DNA of 64,000 bases from Haliea sp. (GCA_002692965.1 NZNC01000017.1:88199-152198), one strand, 5' to 3'. Counted from the first letter of the stretch, positions 1 through 11,304 are shown. The notes: generated by a model not told the origin, from the letters alone. Program-made: numbers and translations.

Positions 1-43
1 CCATGCGCCCGGCGGTGCCGGTTATCCCGATTCGTATGCTCAT
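1..43 (-). CDS. dapB: DapB, 4-hydroxy-tetrahydrodipicolinate reductase (N-terminal fragment)
   Basis: Only the first 14 codons lie in the window; the gene runs off the left edge on the minus strand. The translation begins [14 protein letters not shown], the start of the Rossmann fold of DapB, with the G-x-x-G-R-M nucleotide-binding signature. DapB reduces the dihydrodipicolinate precursor in lysine and peptidoglycan (meso-DAP) synthesis. Its ATG overlaps the TGA of dnaJ (ATGA), so it is probably translationally coupled to dnaJ. dnaJ-dapB adjacency is a common gammaproteobacterial arrangement. The identification rests on a very short stretch but agrees with context. Confidence 0.8.
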   Translation of the reverse strand, partial: MSIRIGITGTAGRM

Positions 44-1170
44 GGCTTCATGTCTTCAAAAAATTCCTTCACACCCTCGAACCAGCTCTTCTGGCGCGGC
101 GACTGCCCGCCATCGCCCTGACCGAGGCTTTCCTGGAACTCGCGGAGCAGTTCCTTCTGGTGCTTGCTGAGATTCACCGGGGTCTCCACCACCGCACGGC
201 ACAGCAGGTCGCCCACCGCGCCGCCGCGCACCGGCTTGACGCCTTTTCCGCGCAGGCGGAACAGTTTGCCGGTCTGGGTTTCCGCCGGGATTTTCAGCTT
301 CACCCGCCCGTCCAGGGTCGGCACTTCCAGCTCACCGCCCAGGGCGGCGTCGACGAAGGTGATCGGCACCTCGCAGTACAGGTGCCGTCCGTCGCGCTCG
401 AAGATCGGGTGCTGCCGCACGGAGATCTGCACATACAGGTCGCCGGTAGGCCCACCCTCCGGCCCTGCCTCGCCCTCGCCGGACAGGCGAATGCGGTCGC
501 CGGTATCGACGCCCGGGGGAACCTTGACCGAGAGGGTCTTGCGTTTCTCCACGCGGCCCTGGCCGTGGCACTTGCCGCAGGGGTCGGTGATCATCTTGCC
601 GCGACCGCGACAGGTGGGGCAGGTCTGCTGCACCTGGAAAAAGCCCTGCTGCATGCGCACCTGGCCGATGCCCCCGCAGGTGTTACAGGATACCGGCGAG
701 CTGCCCTTGCGAGCGCCGGAGCCGTCGCACTCCTCGCAGGTGGACAGGGTCGGCACCTTGATTTCCGCCGTGGTGCCGCGAACGGCCTCCTCGAGGGAAA
801 TATCCAGGGTATAACGCAGGTCCGAGCCGCGCTGGGGACCGCCGCGGCCGCGGCCGCCGCCACCGAAGATATCGCCGAATACGTCGCCAAAGATGTCGCT
901 GAAGCTCCCGGCGCCACCGCCGAAGCCTCCGCCGCCCATGTTCGGGTCAACCCCGGCATGCCCGAAGCGGTCATAGGCCGCACGCTTCTCCGCGTTCATC
1001 AGAACGTCGTAGGCCTCGGTGGCTTCCTTGAACTTGTCGTCGGCCTGGGGGTCGTCGGGATTCCGGTCCGGGTGGTACTTCATCGCCACCCGTCGGTAGG
1101 CCTTCTTGATTTCCTTCTCGTCGGCCCCCTGACTGACGCCGAGCACCTCGTAGTAATCGCGTTTGGACAT
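40..1170 (-). CDS. dnaJ: DnaJ (Hsp40) co-chaperone
   Basis: Type I Hsp40 of 376 aa, the family's usual length. It delivers unfolded substrates to DnaK and stimulates its ATPase. The J domain spans about residues 1-70 with HPD at 33-35. A Gly/Phe-rich linker follows (about 75-110), then four zinc-binding CxxCxGxG repeats ([32 protein letters not shown]) and the C-terminal substrate-binding domain. It is the last chaperone gene of the hrcA-grpE-dnaK-dnaJ series on the minus strand and overlaps the start of dapB. About 100 bp with two hairpins separate it from dnaK. All key motifs are intact. Confidence 0.98.
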   Translation of the reverse strand: MSKRDYYEVLGVSQGADEKEIKKAYRRVAMKYHPDRNPDDPQADDKFKEATEAYDVLMNAEKRAAYDRFGHAGVDPNMGGGGFGGGAGSFSDIFGDVFGDIFGGGGRGRGGPQRGSDLRYTLDISLEEAVRGTTAEIKVPTLSTCEECDGSGARKGSSPVSCNTCGGIGQVRMQQGFFQVQQTCPTCRGRGKMITDPCGKCHGQGRVEKRKTLSVKVPPGVDTGDRIRLSGEGEAGPEGGPTGDLYVQISVRQHPIFERDGRHLYCEVPITFVDAALGGELEVPTLDGRVKLKIPAETQTGKLFRLRGKGVKPVRGGAVGDLLCRAVVETPVNLSKHQKELLREFQESLGQGDGGQSPRQKSWFEGVKEFFEDMKP

Positions 1171-1196
1171 GGTCTGGTGACGCTATTCGCAAATGA

Positions 1197-1256
1197 CAAC
1201 GCGGGACAGGTGCCCGCGTTGACGTGGTTGATCGGGATCCCCGCCCGAAGGCGGGG
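1197..1256. other. Two intergenic hairpins between dnaK and dnaJ
   Basis: The dnaK-dnaJ spacer holds a perfect 9-bp stem (CAACGCGGG at 1197-1205 with CCCGCGTTG at 1213-1221). Next to it is a 7-bp stem with a CGAA tetraloop (CCCCGCC at 1239-1245, GGCGGGG at 1250-1256). Neither is followed by a clear U tract on the minus strand, so they look more like attenuating or mRNA-stabilising structures than full terminators. They could set the DnaK:DnaJ ratio; this is inference. Confidence 0.55.
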
Positions 1257-1270
1257 GGCACGCGTGCCGC

Positions 1271-3202
<1,932 letters not shown>

Positions 3203-3260
3203 GTGCTTGTCTCCTCTTCGGCCGGTACGCGCCGGCCGGCTTTGGCTTGAACTTGTGCTC

Positions 3261-3289
3261 TATATTGGCCCTTCCGGGCGGATTTCAAG
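3261..3289 (-). promoter_or_regulatory. Sigma-32-like heat-shock promoter of dnaK
   Basis: On the minus strand CTTGAAA (3289-3283) is followed after 14 nt by CCAATATA (3268-3261). This resembles the RpoH consensus CTTGAAA-N11-16-CCCCATNTA. It sits 60-90 bp upstream of the dnaK ATG. A near-identical pair occurs before grpE, which supports both calls. Confidence 0.75.
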
Positions 3290-3307
3290 GCGGCCTCGCA
3301 AAAAGCC

Positions 3308-3913
3308 TCAACTGGCGGCGGGCGCCTTGCTGACCATGACCATGGCCGGGCGCACCAGGCGCTGGTTCAGGGTGTAGCCCTTCTGCATCACGGCAATCAC
3401 CGTATTCGGCTCGACCTCCGCGTTCTCCACCATGCTCATGGCCTGATGCAGCTGCGGGTCAAAGGGCTCGCCCTGGGGGTCCACCGCTTCGATGTTGTAC
3501 TTGCGCAGGGCATCCTGGAAGCTTTTCAGGGTCAGCTCGACACCGTCGACAATCGGTTTTACCGACTCGTCGTGGCCGGCGGTCACCTCGAGGGCACGCT
3601 CCAGGTTGTCGACGACTGGCAGCAGCTCCTTGCAGAAGCCCTCCAGGGCAAACTTGCGCGCCTTCTCCACATCCTGCTCGGCGCGACGGCGGGCGTTCTG
3701 GGCGTCCGCCTGGGCCCGCAGCACCGCGTCGCGGGCCGCCAGCAGGTCTTCCTCGAGTTTCTGGACCAGCTCCTCCTCGGTGGGGCCTTCGTCGTCCTCG
3801 GCGCCCGGAGCCTGTTCACCAGCGGCCAGCTGGTCCTCGGCAACTTCCGGCGACTCGCCGTCGATGGCGGGGTCCTTGTCCTGTTTGCTGTCTTGTTCTG
3901 CCACGCTGTCCAC
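3308..3913 (-). CDS. grpE: GrpE nucleotide-exchange factor
   Basis: GrpE (201 aa) releases ADP from DnaK. The acidic, disordered N-terminus (about 1-50) precedes a long coiled coil (about 50-110: [22 protein letters not shown]). The C-terminal beta domain follows, with the family signature near the end ([26 protein letters not shown]). It lies between hrcA and dnaK on the same strand. Its own sigma-32-like promoter lies about 65-95 bp upstream of the start. Length and motifs are normal. Confidence 0.97.
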   Translation of the reverse strand: MDSVAEQDSKQDKDPAIDGESPEVAEDQLAAGEQAPGAEDDEGPTEEELVQKLEEDLLAARDAVLRAQADAQNARRRAEQDVEKARKFALEGFCKELLPVVDNLERALEVTAGHDESVKPIVDGVELTLKSFQDALRKYNIEAVDPQGEPFDPQLHQAMSMVENAEVEPNTVIAVMQKGYTLNQRLVRPAMVMVSKAPAAS

Positions 3914-3978
3914 TCCCTATCCGGCAATAAAGTGACGTGGGCAGGGGTCAAGCGACCCGCGCCCTATCTCTGCTGCGG

Positions 3979-4006
3979 ATATTGGGCCTGGAAACGGAAA
4001 TTCAAG
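3979..4006 (-). promoter_or_regulatory. Sigma-32-like heat-shock promoter of grpE
   Basis: On the minus strand CTTGAAT (4006-4000), 13 nt, then CCCAATAT (3986-3979). This is a good match to the RpoH consensus and closely parallels the element before dnaK. It lies immediately after the hrcA stop codon, so grpE can be heat-induced independently of hrcA. Confidence 0.75.
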
Positions 4007-4009
4007 CGT

Positions 4010-5047
4010 TCACTGACTGAGGGCGGCGCTCAACATGCGGGCAGTGACATCCACCACCGGAATCACCCGCTCGTAGGCCATGCGTGTGGGCCCGATCACC
4101 CCCAGCACACCGAGGATACGCGCGCCATCGGTATAGGGGGCAGTAATGACGCTGTAGTCACCGAAGACGTCGTAACCCGCCTCCTCGCCAATAAAGACCT
4201 GGACACCCTGGGCCCGGGAGCAGCGCTCCAGCAGGTGCAACAGGTCCTTCTTGCGCTCGAAGACATCGAACAGCTCCCGCAGGCGCCCCAGCTCCTCGGG
4301 ACTGGCCTGGTCGAGAAGTCGCGACTCCCCCGCCACCACATAATCCTCGCCACTCGCCTCGGGCTCTTCCAGGGCCTGACTGGCCAGGTCGAGGGTCGCC
4401 TGCAGGTAGTCATCGATGCGGCTGCGCGCCTCGGCCATTTCCCGCAGCAAGTGCTGTTGCGCATGCTCGAGCGCCTGGCCGGAGAAGCGCTGGTTGACCA
4501 GCGCCGCGGCCTCGCGCAGCTCGCTCTCGCTGAAGGTGCGGCGGGTGTGGATGATGCGGTTCTGCACCTCCCGCTCGTTGATCACCAGGATCACCAGTAC
4601 GCGGTCGCCGGACAGCGGCAGGAACTCCACCTGCCGCAGCTGGCGGGCCTCCGGCCGCGGCACGGTGACCAGCCCGGCCTGGGTGGTAATCGCGGAGAGC
4701 AGGGAGGAGGCCGACTGCACCAGCTCGCTGGGGCTGCGGTCGGGATTGAGCTGTTGCCGCAGGCTGGCGAGCGCGGCGGCATCCAGGGGCTGCGTCTGCA
4801 ACAGGCGGTCCACGAACAAGCGGTAGCCCTGGGCGGTGGGGACCCGACCCGCCGAGGTGTGGGGCGAGTGCAGCAGCCCCCGCTCCTCGAGATCCGACAT
4901 GATATTGCGCACCGTCGCGGCGCTGACCGGGAGGCCGGCTTCTTCCACCAGGGCCCGCGAAGCGACCGGCTGACCGTCGCGGATGTGCCGCTCGACCAGG
5001 CTCTTGAGCACGGTGCGGGCGCGTTCGGAAAGTTCGTCTGGGCGCAT
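4010..5047 (-). CDS. hrcA: HrcA heat-shock repressor
   Basis: HrcA, 345 aa from the ATG at 5047 (MRPDELSERART). The same frame stays open far upstream, but that part is antisense to recN and was discarded. An N-terminal winged helix (about 1-75, including ATVRNIMSDLEERGLLHSPH and SAGRVPTAQGYR) precedes the GAF-like dimerisation domain. It ends with the family's IGPTRMAYERVIPVVDVTA segment. HrcA normally binds CIRCE operators (TTAGCACTC-N9-GAGTGCTAA). I see no CIRCE copy near hrcA, grpE or dnaK here; the operon shows sigma-32-type promoters instead. HrcA may therefore act mainly on genes elsewhere such as groESL. Confidence 0.95.
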   Translation of the reverse strand: MRPDELSERARTVLKSLVERHIRDGQPVASRALVEEAGLPVSAATVRNIMSDLEERGLLHSPHTSAGRVPTAQGYRLFVDRLLQTQPLDAAALASLRQQLNPDRSPSELVQSASSLLSAITTQAGLVTVPRPEARQLRQVEFLPLSGDRVLVILVINEREVQNRIIHTRRTFSESELREAAALVNQRFSGQALEHAQQHLLREMAEARSRIDDYLQATLDLASQALEEPEASGEDYVVAGESRLLDQASPEELGRLRELFDVFERKKDLLHLLERCSRAQGVQVFIGEEAGYDVFGDYSVITAPYTDGARILGVLGVIGPTRMAYERVIPVVDVTARMLSAALSQ

Positions 5048-5182
5048 TGGGCTCCGCCTGTTTAACCTGCCTGATTTATAACCACATGAAGGCGCAGTGA
5101 CAAGCCGGTGACCACTCCTGCTGTTTATGGTAGGCGGCAACTGGGGTATAACAGGCGGGCATTTCACGAGGCCAACGACGCC

Positions 5183-6850
5183 ATGCTCACCCACCTCAGC
5201 ATCCGCCACTACACGGTAGTCGACCAGCTGGAACTGGAGTTCAGGTCCGGCATGACTGTGATCACCGGGGAAACCGGGGCCGGCAAGTCGATCATGCTGG
5301 ACGCTCTCGGTCTCTGCCTGGGCGACCGCGCCGATCCAAAGGCCATCCGTCCCGGCTGCGAGCGGGCGGAGATCACCGCCAGTTTCGATATTGGCAACAA
5401 CCCCAGCGCCCGCGCCTGGCTGGCGGAACGCGAACTCCTGCATGGCGACGACTGCCTCCTGCGCCGCGTGGTGACCGGCGAGGGGCGCAGCCGGGCCTGG
5501 ATCAACGGCAGTCCGGCGACCATTCAGGACTGTGCCAGCCTGGGGCAGCGCCTGGTTGACATCCATAGCCAGCACGCCCATCAGTCCCTGCTGCGCAGGC
5601 GTGTCCAGCGGGACCTGCTGGACAGTTTTGCCGGCCAGGAGGCACGGGCGCGGGAGGTGGCGGACCTCGCCAGGGAGTGGACGCAAACCCGCGAGGCCCG
5701 CGACGCCCTCCGCGATGCCCGAGAGGAGCAGGACGCGCGGGCCCAGCTGCTGGCCTACCAGGTAGGTGAGCTGGAGGAACTGGGACTGGCCGAGAATGAG
5801 CTGGAGCAGCTCGAAACAGACCAGCGGCAGCTGGCCAACGCCGAGGAAATTCTGCAGGCCGCCCACCAGGCCCTGGCACTGTGCGAGGAGCCGGCGGGAG
5901 CCATTCGCCAGGCCCGGCAACTGCTCTCGGGCCGCCTGCACAGCGGCAAGACCGTGGACAACGCGCGGGAGCTGCTGGAGTCGGTCGGTATCCAGCTGGA
6001 TGAGGCGCAGCGGGAGATCCAGCGCCACATCGACGGCGTGGAACTGGAGCCGGAGCGCCTGGCTGCGGTGGAACAGCGGCTGGCACAGGTCCACGACATC
6101 GCCCGCAAGCACCGGGTACGGCCCGAGGAGCTGCCGGCCCTCACCGAAACGCTACGCGCCGAACTCGACGAACTGGGGGGCGGTGATGAACGCCTCGCCA
6201 GCCTCGAGGCCACGCTGGAGCAGCTGGCCGATCGCTACCGCGAAACCGCCGCACAGCTGGGCAAGGCGCGCCGCAAGAGTTCGGCGAAGCTGGAGAAGCA
6301 GGTCACCCAGCTGCTCGGCGACCTGGCCATGAGCCAATGCCGCTTCCAGGTGGCGCTACACCCGCGGGAAAGCACCGCCCCACACCCCCAGGGCCTGGAA
6401 GACGTGGAGTTCCTGGTCAGCACCAACCCGGGCGCGGAGCCCCAGCCCCTCGGTCGCATTGCCTCGGGAGGCGAACTCTCGCGCATCAGCCTGGCCATCC
6501 AGGTGGCCACCGCCAGCCACAGCACCCTGCCCAGCATGGTCTTCGACGAGGTCGATGTGGGGATAGGCGGGGCTGTGGCGGAAGTCGTCGGTCGCCTGCT
6601 GCGAACCCTGGCCCGGGATACCCAGGTACTCTGCGTCACCCACCTGCCCCAGGTGGCGGCGCAGGGCGACCAGCACCTGCAGGTCAGCAAGACGGTCAAG
6701 CGGGAAGCGGCCCTGACGCAGATGGCGCCCCTCGACGGAGACGAACGTACCCGCGAGATCGCCCGCATGCTGGGGGGGGTCAAGATTACCGAACAGTCAC
6801 TGGCGCACGCCCGGGAGATGCTGGGCACCCGGGACGTGGCGGACGCCTGA
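5183..6850 (+). CDS. recN: RecN, SMC-like DNA repair ATPase
   Basis: RecN (555 aa; E. coli 553) acts in recombinational repair of double-strand breaks. The ATG at 5183 begins MLTHLSIRHYTVVDQLELEF; the frame is open further upstream but conservation starts here. Walker A is GETGAGKS (about residue 30-37), a long alpha-helical coiled coil occupies the middle, the ABC signature is ASGGELSR, and Walker B is VFDEVDVGIGG. It is divergent from hrcA. RecN is usually SOS-controlled, but I could not find a convincing CTGT-N8-ACAG LexA box in the 135-bp intergenic region. Confidence 0.97.
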   Translation: MLTHLSIRHYTVVDQLELEFRSGMTVITGETGAGKSIMLDALGLCLGDRADPKAIRPGCERAEITASFDIGNNPSARAWLAERELLHGDDCLLRRVVTGEGRSRAWINGSPATIQDCASLGQRLVDIHSQHAHQSLLRRRVQRDLLDSFAGQEARAREVADLAREWTQTREARDALRDAREEQDARAQLLAYQVGELEELGLAENELEQLETDQRQLANAEEILQAAHQALALCEEPAGAIRQARQLLSGRLHSGKTVDNARELLESVGIQLDEAQREIQRHIDGVELEPERLAAVEQRLAQVHDIARKHRVRPEELPALTETLRAELDELGGGDERLASLEATLEQLADRYRETAAQLGKARRKSSAKLEKQVTQLLGDLAMSQCRFQVALHPRESTAPHPQGLEDVEFLVSTNPGAEPQPLGRIASGGELSRISLAIQVATASHSTLPSMVFDEVDVGIGGAVAEVVGRLLRTLARDTQVLCVTHLPQVAAQGDQHLQVSKTVKREAALTQMAPLDGDERTREIARMLGGVKITEQSLAHAREMLGTRDVADA

Positions 6851-6893
6851 AGCGTACCGGGCACCCACCCGGGGGGCCCCGTCGGGGGCGGAG

Positions 6894-7316
6894 CTAGTCC
6901 TTCTCGCCGATCTTGCGGACGTACAACACGAGGGAGTGATCGACAATCTCGTAGCCGTGGGCCTCGGCGATTTCCCGCTGGCGCTGCTCGATGACCTCGT
7001 CGTGGAACTCCACCACATCACCACTCGACATGCAGACCATGTGGTCGTGGTGTTCACCCTTGGCCAGCTCGAAGACCGAGTGGCCGGTCTCGAAATTATG
7101 CCGCGTCACCAGACCGGCACTCTCGAACTGGGTCAGTACCCTGTAGACCGTCGCCAGGCCCACGTCCTCGCCCGCCTCCAGCAGCGCGCGATAGACATCT
7201 TCCGCACTCAAATGCTGGGAGCTCTCCTCCGTGGACTCCAGGATCTGCAGGATTTTCACGCGCGGCAGGGTCACCTTGAGACCGGCCTTGCGCAGCTCCT
7301 GGTTTTCAACGCTCAT
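6894..7316 (-). CDS. fur: Fur, ferric uptake regulator
   Basis: Fur of 140 aa, an iron-responsive repressor. The N-terminal winged helix has LKVTLPRVKILQILES and DVYRALLEAGEDVGLATVYR. The C-terminal dimerisation domain has the HHDHMVC metal site. The usual CxxC reads CMSSG here, so the second Cys of the structural zinc pair is missing, as in pseudomonad Fur (CVDTG). It is divergent from bamE with about 75 bp between, the conserved fur-bamE arrangement of gammaproteobacteria. I see no obvious Fur box for autoregulation. Confidence 0.97.
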   Translation of the reverse strand: MSVENQELRKAGLKVTLPRVKILQILESTEESSQHLSAEDVYRALLEAGEDVGLATVYRVLTQFESAGLVTRHNFETGHSVFELAKGEHHDHMVCMSSGDVVEFHDEVIEQRQREIAEAHGYEIVDHSLVLYVRKIGEKD

Positions 7317-7390
7317 GATCTCGGGGGTTCTCTGTACAGGACTGTGGCGTTATGATGCCACTCCCTGTTCCGAAGTGGAAGTTCTGGCCC

Positions 7391-7732
7391 ATGCGCATTC
7401 TGCTGATCGCCTTCGCCCTTGCTTGTCTCACCGCCTGTGGTGGGATCGGATTCCCGGGGGTGTATCGCATCAACGTCGAGCAGGGCAACCTGGTGACCCA
7501 GGACATGGTCGACCAGCTCAAGCCCGGCATGACCCGGCGCCAGGTGCGCTTCATCATGGGCACGCCCCTGGTCGAGGACAGCTTCAATCGCGAGCGCTGG
7601 GACTACCCCTATGTCATGCGTCGCGGCGACGACGTCATGCGGGAATCCCAGGTGACCGTCTATTTCGACGGTGACCGGCTCACCGGGGTCAGCGGCGACT
7701 TGCAGCCGGCGTGGGCCAACAGCGAATCCTGA
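7391..7732 (+). CDS. bamE: BamE (SmpA/OmlA), outer-membrane assembly lipoprotein
   Basis: Lipoprotein subunit of the BAM complex that inserts beta-barrels into the outer membrane; 113 aa from the ATG at 7391. The signal peptide MRILLIAFALACLTAC ends in a lipobox (LTAC, lipidated Cys16). The mature part carries the BamE signature: QGN, then MVDQLKPGMTRRQVRFIMGTP, then WDYPYV and VTVYFDGDRLTGVSGD. The frame extends 13 codons upstream, but the signal peptide fixes the start. It converges on rnfH. Confidence 0.96.
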   Translation: MRILLIAFALACLTACGGIGFPGVYRINVEQGNLVTQDMVDQLKPGMTRRQVRFIMGTPLVEDSFNRERWDYPYVMRRGDDVMRESQVTVYFDGDRLTGVSGDLQPAWANSES

Positions 7733-7769
7733 ATTTCCCCCCGGCACCGGACCCGCGAGGGGCTACCCC

Positions 7770-8114
7770 CTAGTCTGTGCCTCCCTCCGGCCCATCGCCG
7801 GCCTTGGCCTTGCGCTCCTTGACCCGCGCGGCGCGCGCCTTGCGCACTTCCTTCGGGTCCACCTTGAGCGGACGGTAGATTTCCACCCGGTCCCCCGGCT
7901 GCAGCACCTGCTTCGGGGCAACCACCTTGCTGAAAACTCCCAGCCGGGCGTTTTCCAGGTCCAGGCCCCCGAAACGCTCGGCGATGCCGGATTGACGCGC
8001 GGCCTCCAGGGCCGTGGTGCCCGGGGCCACTTTCAGGGGAATGATCATCTGCTTGTCCGGCAGCGCGTAGGCCACTTCCACATCAATGCTGTCGTCGTTG
8101 CTCATCTCACTCAT
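7770..8114 (-). CDS. rnfH: RnfH family ubiquitin-like protein
   Basis: RnfH/UPF0125 protein of 114 aa with a beta-grasp fold. It shows IDVEVAYALPDKQMIIPLKV, the conserved GTTALEAARQSGI, the LGVFSKVVAPKQVLQPGDRVEIYRPL core and a basic tail (KEVRKARAARVKERKAK). The cellular role is poorly defined. It is almost always next to ratA, as here (32 bp downstream of ratA), and ratA-rnfH are usually cotranscribed near smpB and bamE. Identification is firm, function is not. Confidence 0.93.
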   Translation of the reverse strand: MSEMSNDDSIDVEVAYALPDKQMIIPLKVAPGTTALEAARQSGIAERFGGLDLENARLGVFSKVVAPKQVLQPGDRVEIYRPLKVDPKEVRKARAARVKERKAKAGDGPEGGTD

Positions 8115-8146
8115 CCATTACACGGTCTGCCGGTGACTTGCGGCAC

Positions 8147-8578
8147 TCACCCGTAAAGCTGCCTGGCGCGCCGGCCGAGGGCATCCACCAGGCTGTTGGT
8201 CACACGGTCAAACAGGCGCGTCGCCGCGGCACCGGCAATCACGCTGTTGACCGAAAACTCGAGATCCAGGGTAACCTTGCAGGCCGTCTCGCCAAGCGCC
8301 AGGAACTCCCAGCGCCCCTCGAAGCGCTCGAAGGGACCATCCAGGAGCTCCAGGGTGATACGCCGCGGGGCCTCCAGCGTATTGCGGGTACTGAAACTCT
8401 GGCGAATGCCGCCCCGCGCGAGATCCAGGCGCGCCTCCACGACCTGGTCGTCGGCCCGCAGCACCTCGGCCCCCACGCACCCCTCCATGAACTGCGGGTA
8501 GGCGGGGATATCATTGACCAGGTCGAACATCTGGCGGGCGGGATAAGGCAACAAGGCGTGGCGATAAATGCGGGTCAT
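8147..8578 (-). CDS. ratA: RatA/COQ10-type START-domain protein
   Basis: Polyketide cyclase/START-family protein, 143 aa from the ATG at 8578 (MTRIYRHALLPYPARQMFDL). Hallmarks are VNDIPAYPQFMEGC near the N-terminus and the C-terminal helix TRLFDRVTNSLVDALGRRA. Relatives bind ubiquinone (COQ10) and in E. coli RatA inhibits 70S assembly. Which activity applies here cannot be read from sequence. It follows the SNF transporter by 13 bp and precedes rnfH, so the three genes probably form one transcript. The frame extends upstream but that part overlaps the transporter and was excluded. Confidence 0.93.
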   Translation of the reverse strand: MTRIYRHALLPYPARQMFDLVNDIPAYPQFMEGCVGAEVLRADDQVVEARLDLARGGIRQSFSTRNTLEAPRRITLELLDGPFERFEGRWEFLALGETACKVTLDLEFSVNSVIAGAAATRLFDRVTNSLVDALGRRARQLYG

Positions 8579-8591
8579 GGATCCTCGGGGG

Positions 8592-9953
8592 TCAGTACAG
8601 CAACAGCGCGGCGACCAGCACCAGCAGGGCCGCCGGGGGCGCAATATACCGCACCAGGCCGTACCAGAGGGAGAAAATCCAGCGCGGCTCCCGCGACAGT
8701 TGCCGCCGCAGTACCCGCAGGCGCAGCCCCCAGCCGACCAGCAGCACCAGCAAGAGGGTTGACAGTGGCAGCAGCACCGCACCGGCGAGCCAGTCCATGC
8801 CGTGGAACAGCACCCCCCGTCCCCATTCGCCGGCTTCACCCGGATCCAGGGAGCGCATGCCCTGCCAGGCCAGCCACCAGGCCAGCGCCCCCACGATCAC
8901 CACTGCGGTGAAGCGGCGCAGCCGAAACTGTTGCATCAGCGCCCCGACCAGCGGCTCGAGGATGGCCACGCAGGACCCCAGCGCCACCAGGGACACCAGG
9001 CCGAAGAACAGTCCGCTGTAGATGTCGCCCCCGGGCAGGTTACCGTAGGCATAGGGCAGGCTGATGAACAGCAGCTCGGGGCCCATGCTGGGCAGCTGAT
9101 GACTGGCAAAGATCAGCGGAAAGGCCACCAGCCCCACCGACATGGCAACCACGACGTCGAACAGGGCAACGGCTACCACGGAACGCCCCAGGGGTACCCG
9201 GCGGGGCGCATAGGCGCCGAAGCAGACCCCGGTGCCCACCCCGATGCCCAGGGTGTAGAAGGCCTGGCTGAGGGCGACCAGGCCGGCCTCGCGATTGAAA
9301 TCCAGCAACTGGAAGGCAAACAGGAAATCCCCTGCCTGACGCAGCTCCCCCTCGGCAAAACTGAATTCGAGCAGCAGCACCAGCGCCGCCAGAAGCGCTG
9401 GCACCAGCAGCCACACCAGCAGCCCGAGCCCCAGGCGCACGCCACCGAGCAGGAACAGGGCCACCACTACCAGAAAGCCGGTCTGCAGCGGCATCAGCTG
9501 CACCCCATCTCCCAGCAGGGCGGCAAAATAATCGCCGACATCCTTGGCGCTCGCGGCGGTGAAGGCACCGTTCACGCTGTCCGCCGCATAGGCCAGCGAC
9601 CAGCCGGCGATCACGGTGTAACAGGCCACCAGCAACAGGCCGGTCAGGCAGGCCAGCCAGGGCCAGAGCAGCCAGATACGCGACAGTGCCGAGCGCTCGA
9701 CCACGCGCCCGACTGACTCCACCACCCCGGAGCGCCCCTGCCCCCCGATCACCAGTTCGGCAATCAGCACCGGGATGGCGAGGAGAAACAGGCAGAGCAG
9801 GTAGGTCAGGACAAAGGGCGCACCGCCGTATACCCCGGCCAGATAGGAAAAGCGCCAGACACTGCCCATGCCCACCGCTGCAGACGCCAGCGCCAGCAGG
9901 AAGGTGGTTCGCCAGCGCCACTCACCCAGGGGGTTGTCCGGAAAATGGCTCAC
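8592..9953 (-). CDS. Sodium-dependent SNF-family transporter
   Basis: Neurotransmitter:sodium symporter family, about 453 aa with about 12 membrane helices. The family N-terminus [25 protein letters not shown] (shown here only as recognised, W at about residue 12) carries the unwound TM1 sodium/substrate site. [14 protein letters not shown] corresponds to the TM6 region. Bacterial members import amino acids such as Leu, Trp or Tyr; the substrate here is unknown. I chose the GTG at 9953 (VSHFPDNPL). The longer frame would overlap the smpB start region and has no conserved residues. It precedes ratA on the same strand. Confidence 0.88.
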   Translation of the reverse strand: MSHFPDNPLGEWRWRTTFLLALASAAVGMGSVWRFSYLAGVYGGAPFVLTYLLCLFLLAIPVLIAELVIGGQGRSGVVESVGRVVERSALSRIWLLWPWLACLTGLLLVACYTVIAGWSLAYAADSVNGAFTAASAKDVGDYFAALLGDGVQLMPLQTGFLVVVALFLLGGVRLGLGLLVWLLVPALLAALVLLLEFSFAEGELRQAGDFLFAFQLLDFNREAGLVALSQAFYTLGIGVGTGVCFGAYAPRRVPLGRSVVAVALFDVVVAMSVGLVAFPLIFASHQLPSMGPELLFISLPYAYGNLPGGDIYSGLFFGLVSLVALGSCVAILEPLVGALMQQFRLRRFTAVVIVGALAWWLAWQGMRSLDPGEAGEWGRGVLFHGMDWLAGAVLLPLSTLLLVLLVGWGLRLRVLRRQLSREPRWIFSLWYGLVRYIAPPAALLVLVAALLLY

Positions 9954-10048
9954 GCTTGTGCTTGTCCAGATTGCATGACTGCAGAGTGCCCCGGATTCAC
10001 TGCACTGAAAAGAGGGAAAATCCTGTAATCCCCCGTATAATGCCGGCC

Positions 10049-10516
10049 ATGGCCAAGAAACCCAAGACACCCGACAACGTAATCGCCCGCAACAAGCGCG
10101 CGAGTTTCGACTATCAACTGCTGGATACCTTCGAGGCCGGCGTCGCCCTGGAAGGCTGGGAGGTAAAGAGCCTGCGGGCGGGCAAGGCCCAGCTCACCGA
10201 CTCCTACGTGCTGATGAAGAACGGCGAGGCCTGGTTGCTGGGCGCACAGATCACGCCCCTGGACACGGTCTCTACCCATTTCGTCAGCGACCCCACCCGC
10301 ACCCGCAAATTGCTACTGCACCGCAAGGAGCTGGCGCGCATCCTCGCCGCCACCTCCCAGAAGGGGCAGACCTGCCTGTGCACCCAGCTGTACTGGAAGG
10401 GCCACCTGGTCAAGGCGCGCCTGGCGCTGGCGCAGGGCAAGAAGGCCCACGACAAGCGCGAAACCGAGAAAGAGCGCGACTGGAACCGGGAGAAGGCGCG
10501 TATCCTGCGCGGCTGA
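10049..10516 (+). CDS. smpB: SmpB, tmRNA-binding protein
   Basis: SmpB (155 aa from the ATG at 10049, [18 protein letters not shown]) binds tmRNA and brings it to stalled ribosomes for trans-translation. It contains the OB-fold core ([30 protein letters not shown]), LLGAQI, and the basic C-terminal tail with [15 protein letters not shown], which occupies the mRNA channel. The partner RNA gene ssrA lies 2 kb downstream in the same direction, with two minus-strand genes between. Upstream in-frame codons overlap the SNF transporter's 5' end and are not conserved. Confidence 0.97.
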   Translation: MAKKPKTPDNVIARNKRASFDYQLLDTFEAGVALEGWEVKSLRAGKAQLTDSYVLMKNGEAWLLGAQITPLDTVSTHFVSDPTRTRKLLLHRKELARILAATSQKGQTCLCTQLYWKGHLVKARLALAQGKKAHDKRETEKERDWNREKARILRG

Positions 10517-10548
10517 GGTGCTCTCACCAGAGGCCCCGCGACGCAGAT

Positions 10549-11304
10549 TCAGGCGAACATGATACTCGCGCCAATAGCGAACAGCACCAGCAGGGCCACC
10601 CGACGGTAAAGCCGTCCGCCGTAGCGATCAAAAAGCCAGAAGCCCAGCTTGTCGCCCAGAAACATCGCCGGAAAAGCGAGCAGGAACAGCCAGGGTGCCC
10701 GCGTCGTGACAAAGCCGGCGCTGGCATAGGCTGCCAGCGCCATCAGCGCCGCACCCAGGAAGAAGGTCATCAACAGGGCCCGACTGCGCGCCGGCTGCGG
10801 CTCCGTGGCCATGGCGTAGACGATCACAGGCGGGCCGGGAATGGCGAAAGCCCCATTCAGCAAACCCGAAGCCATGCCGGTCAACCCGCCCAGCCAGGGG
10901 CCGTGCCGGTGATGCCGGGGCCGGTAGAACGCCAACAGCGCACAGGCCGCGATCACCGCCGCACCGATCCAGAAGCGGAACTGTGCCGGCGAGAAACGCT
11001 CAAGAAGGTTCGCCCCCACCCAGGTACCCAGTCCCGCCAGTAGCAGCATGGGCATCAACGGGCGCAGAGGAAACACGCCCCAGTAGCTTTTTACCGTCAG
11101 CAGGTTGACCGCCAGCGTCAGGCTTGCACTCAATACCACCGCCTCCGTGGGCGGCATCACCAACGCGAACACCGGCATCGCCGCGAGGGCGAAGCCAAAG
11201 CCGGTAAACGCGCGCAACACCGCCGCCAGCACCACCACCAACCAGAGCAACAGCACCTCGGGCAGGCTGATGCCGGCGGTCAGGGCCTCCAGCAAATCAC
11301 GCAC
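10549..11304 (-). CDS. TSUP (TauE/SafE) family permease
   Basis: Hydrophobic protein of 251 aa with about 8 predicted membrane helices. The repeated TSUP pattern is visible: AAVLRAFTGFGFALAAMPVFAL near the N-terminus, and in the second half GGLTGMASGLLNGAFAIPGPPVIVY. TSUP proteins export sulfite, sulfonates or other small organic anions. The substrate cannot be inferred; the adjacent malate/lactate dehydrogenase-like gene on the same strand (37 bp upstream) hints at an organic acid. Confidence 0.88.
   Translation of the reverse strand: MRDLLEALTAGISLPEVLLLWLVVVLAAVLRAFTGFGFALAAMPVFALVMPPTEAVVLSASLTLAVNLLTVKSYWGVFPLRPLMPMLLLAGLGTWVGANLLERFSPAQFRFWIGAAVIAACALLAFYRPRHHRHGPWLGGLTGMASGLLNGAFAIPGPPVIVYAMATEPQPARSRALLMTFFLGAALMALAAYASAGFVTTRAPWLFLLAFPAMFLGDKLGFWLFDRYGGRLYRRVALLVLFAIGASIMFA

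Noticed and set aside
5048..6112. N-terminal extension of the hrcA frame
   Set aside because: It is antisense to recN; HrcA homology begins at the ATG at 5047.
6894..7316. Missing second Cys of the CxxC pair in Fur as a functional defect
   Set aside because: Pseudomonad Fur proteins also lack this Cys and are functional, so it is a lineage trait.
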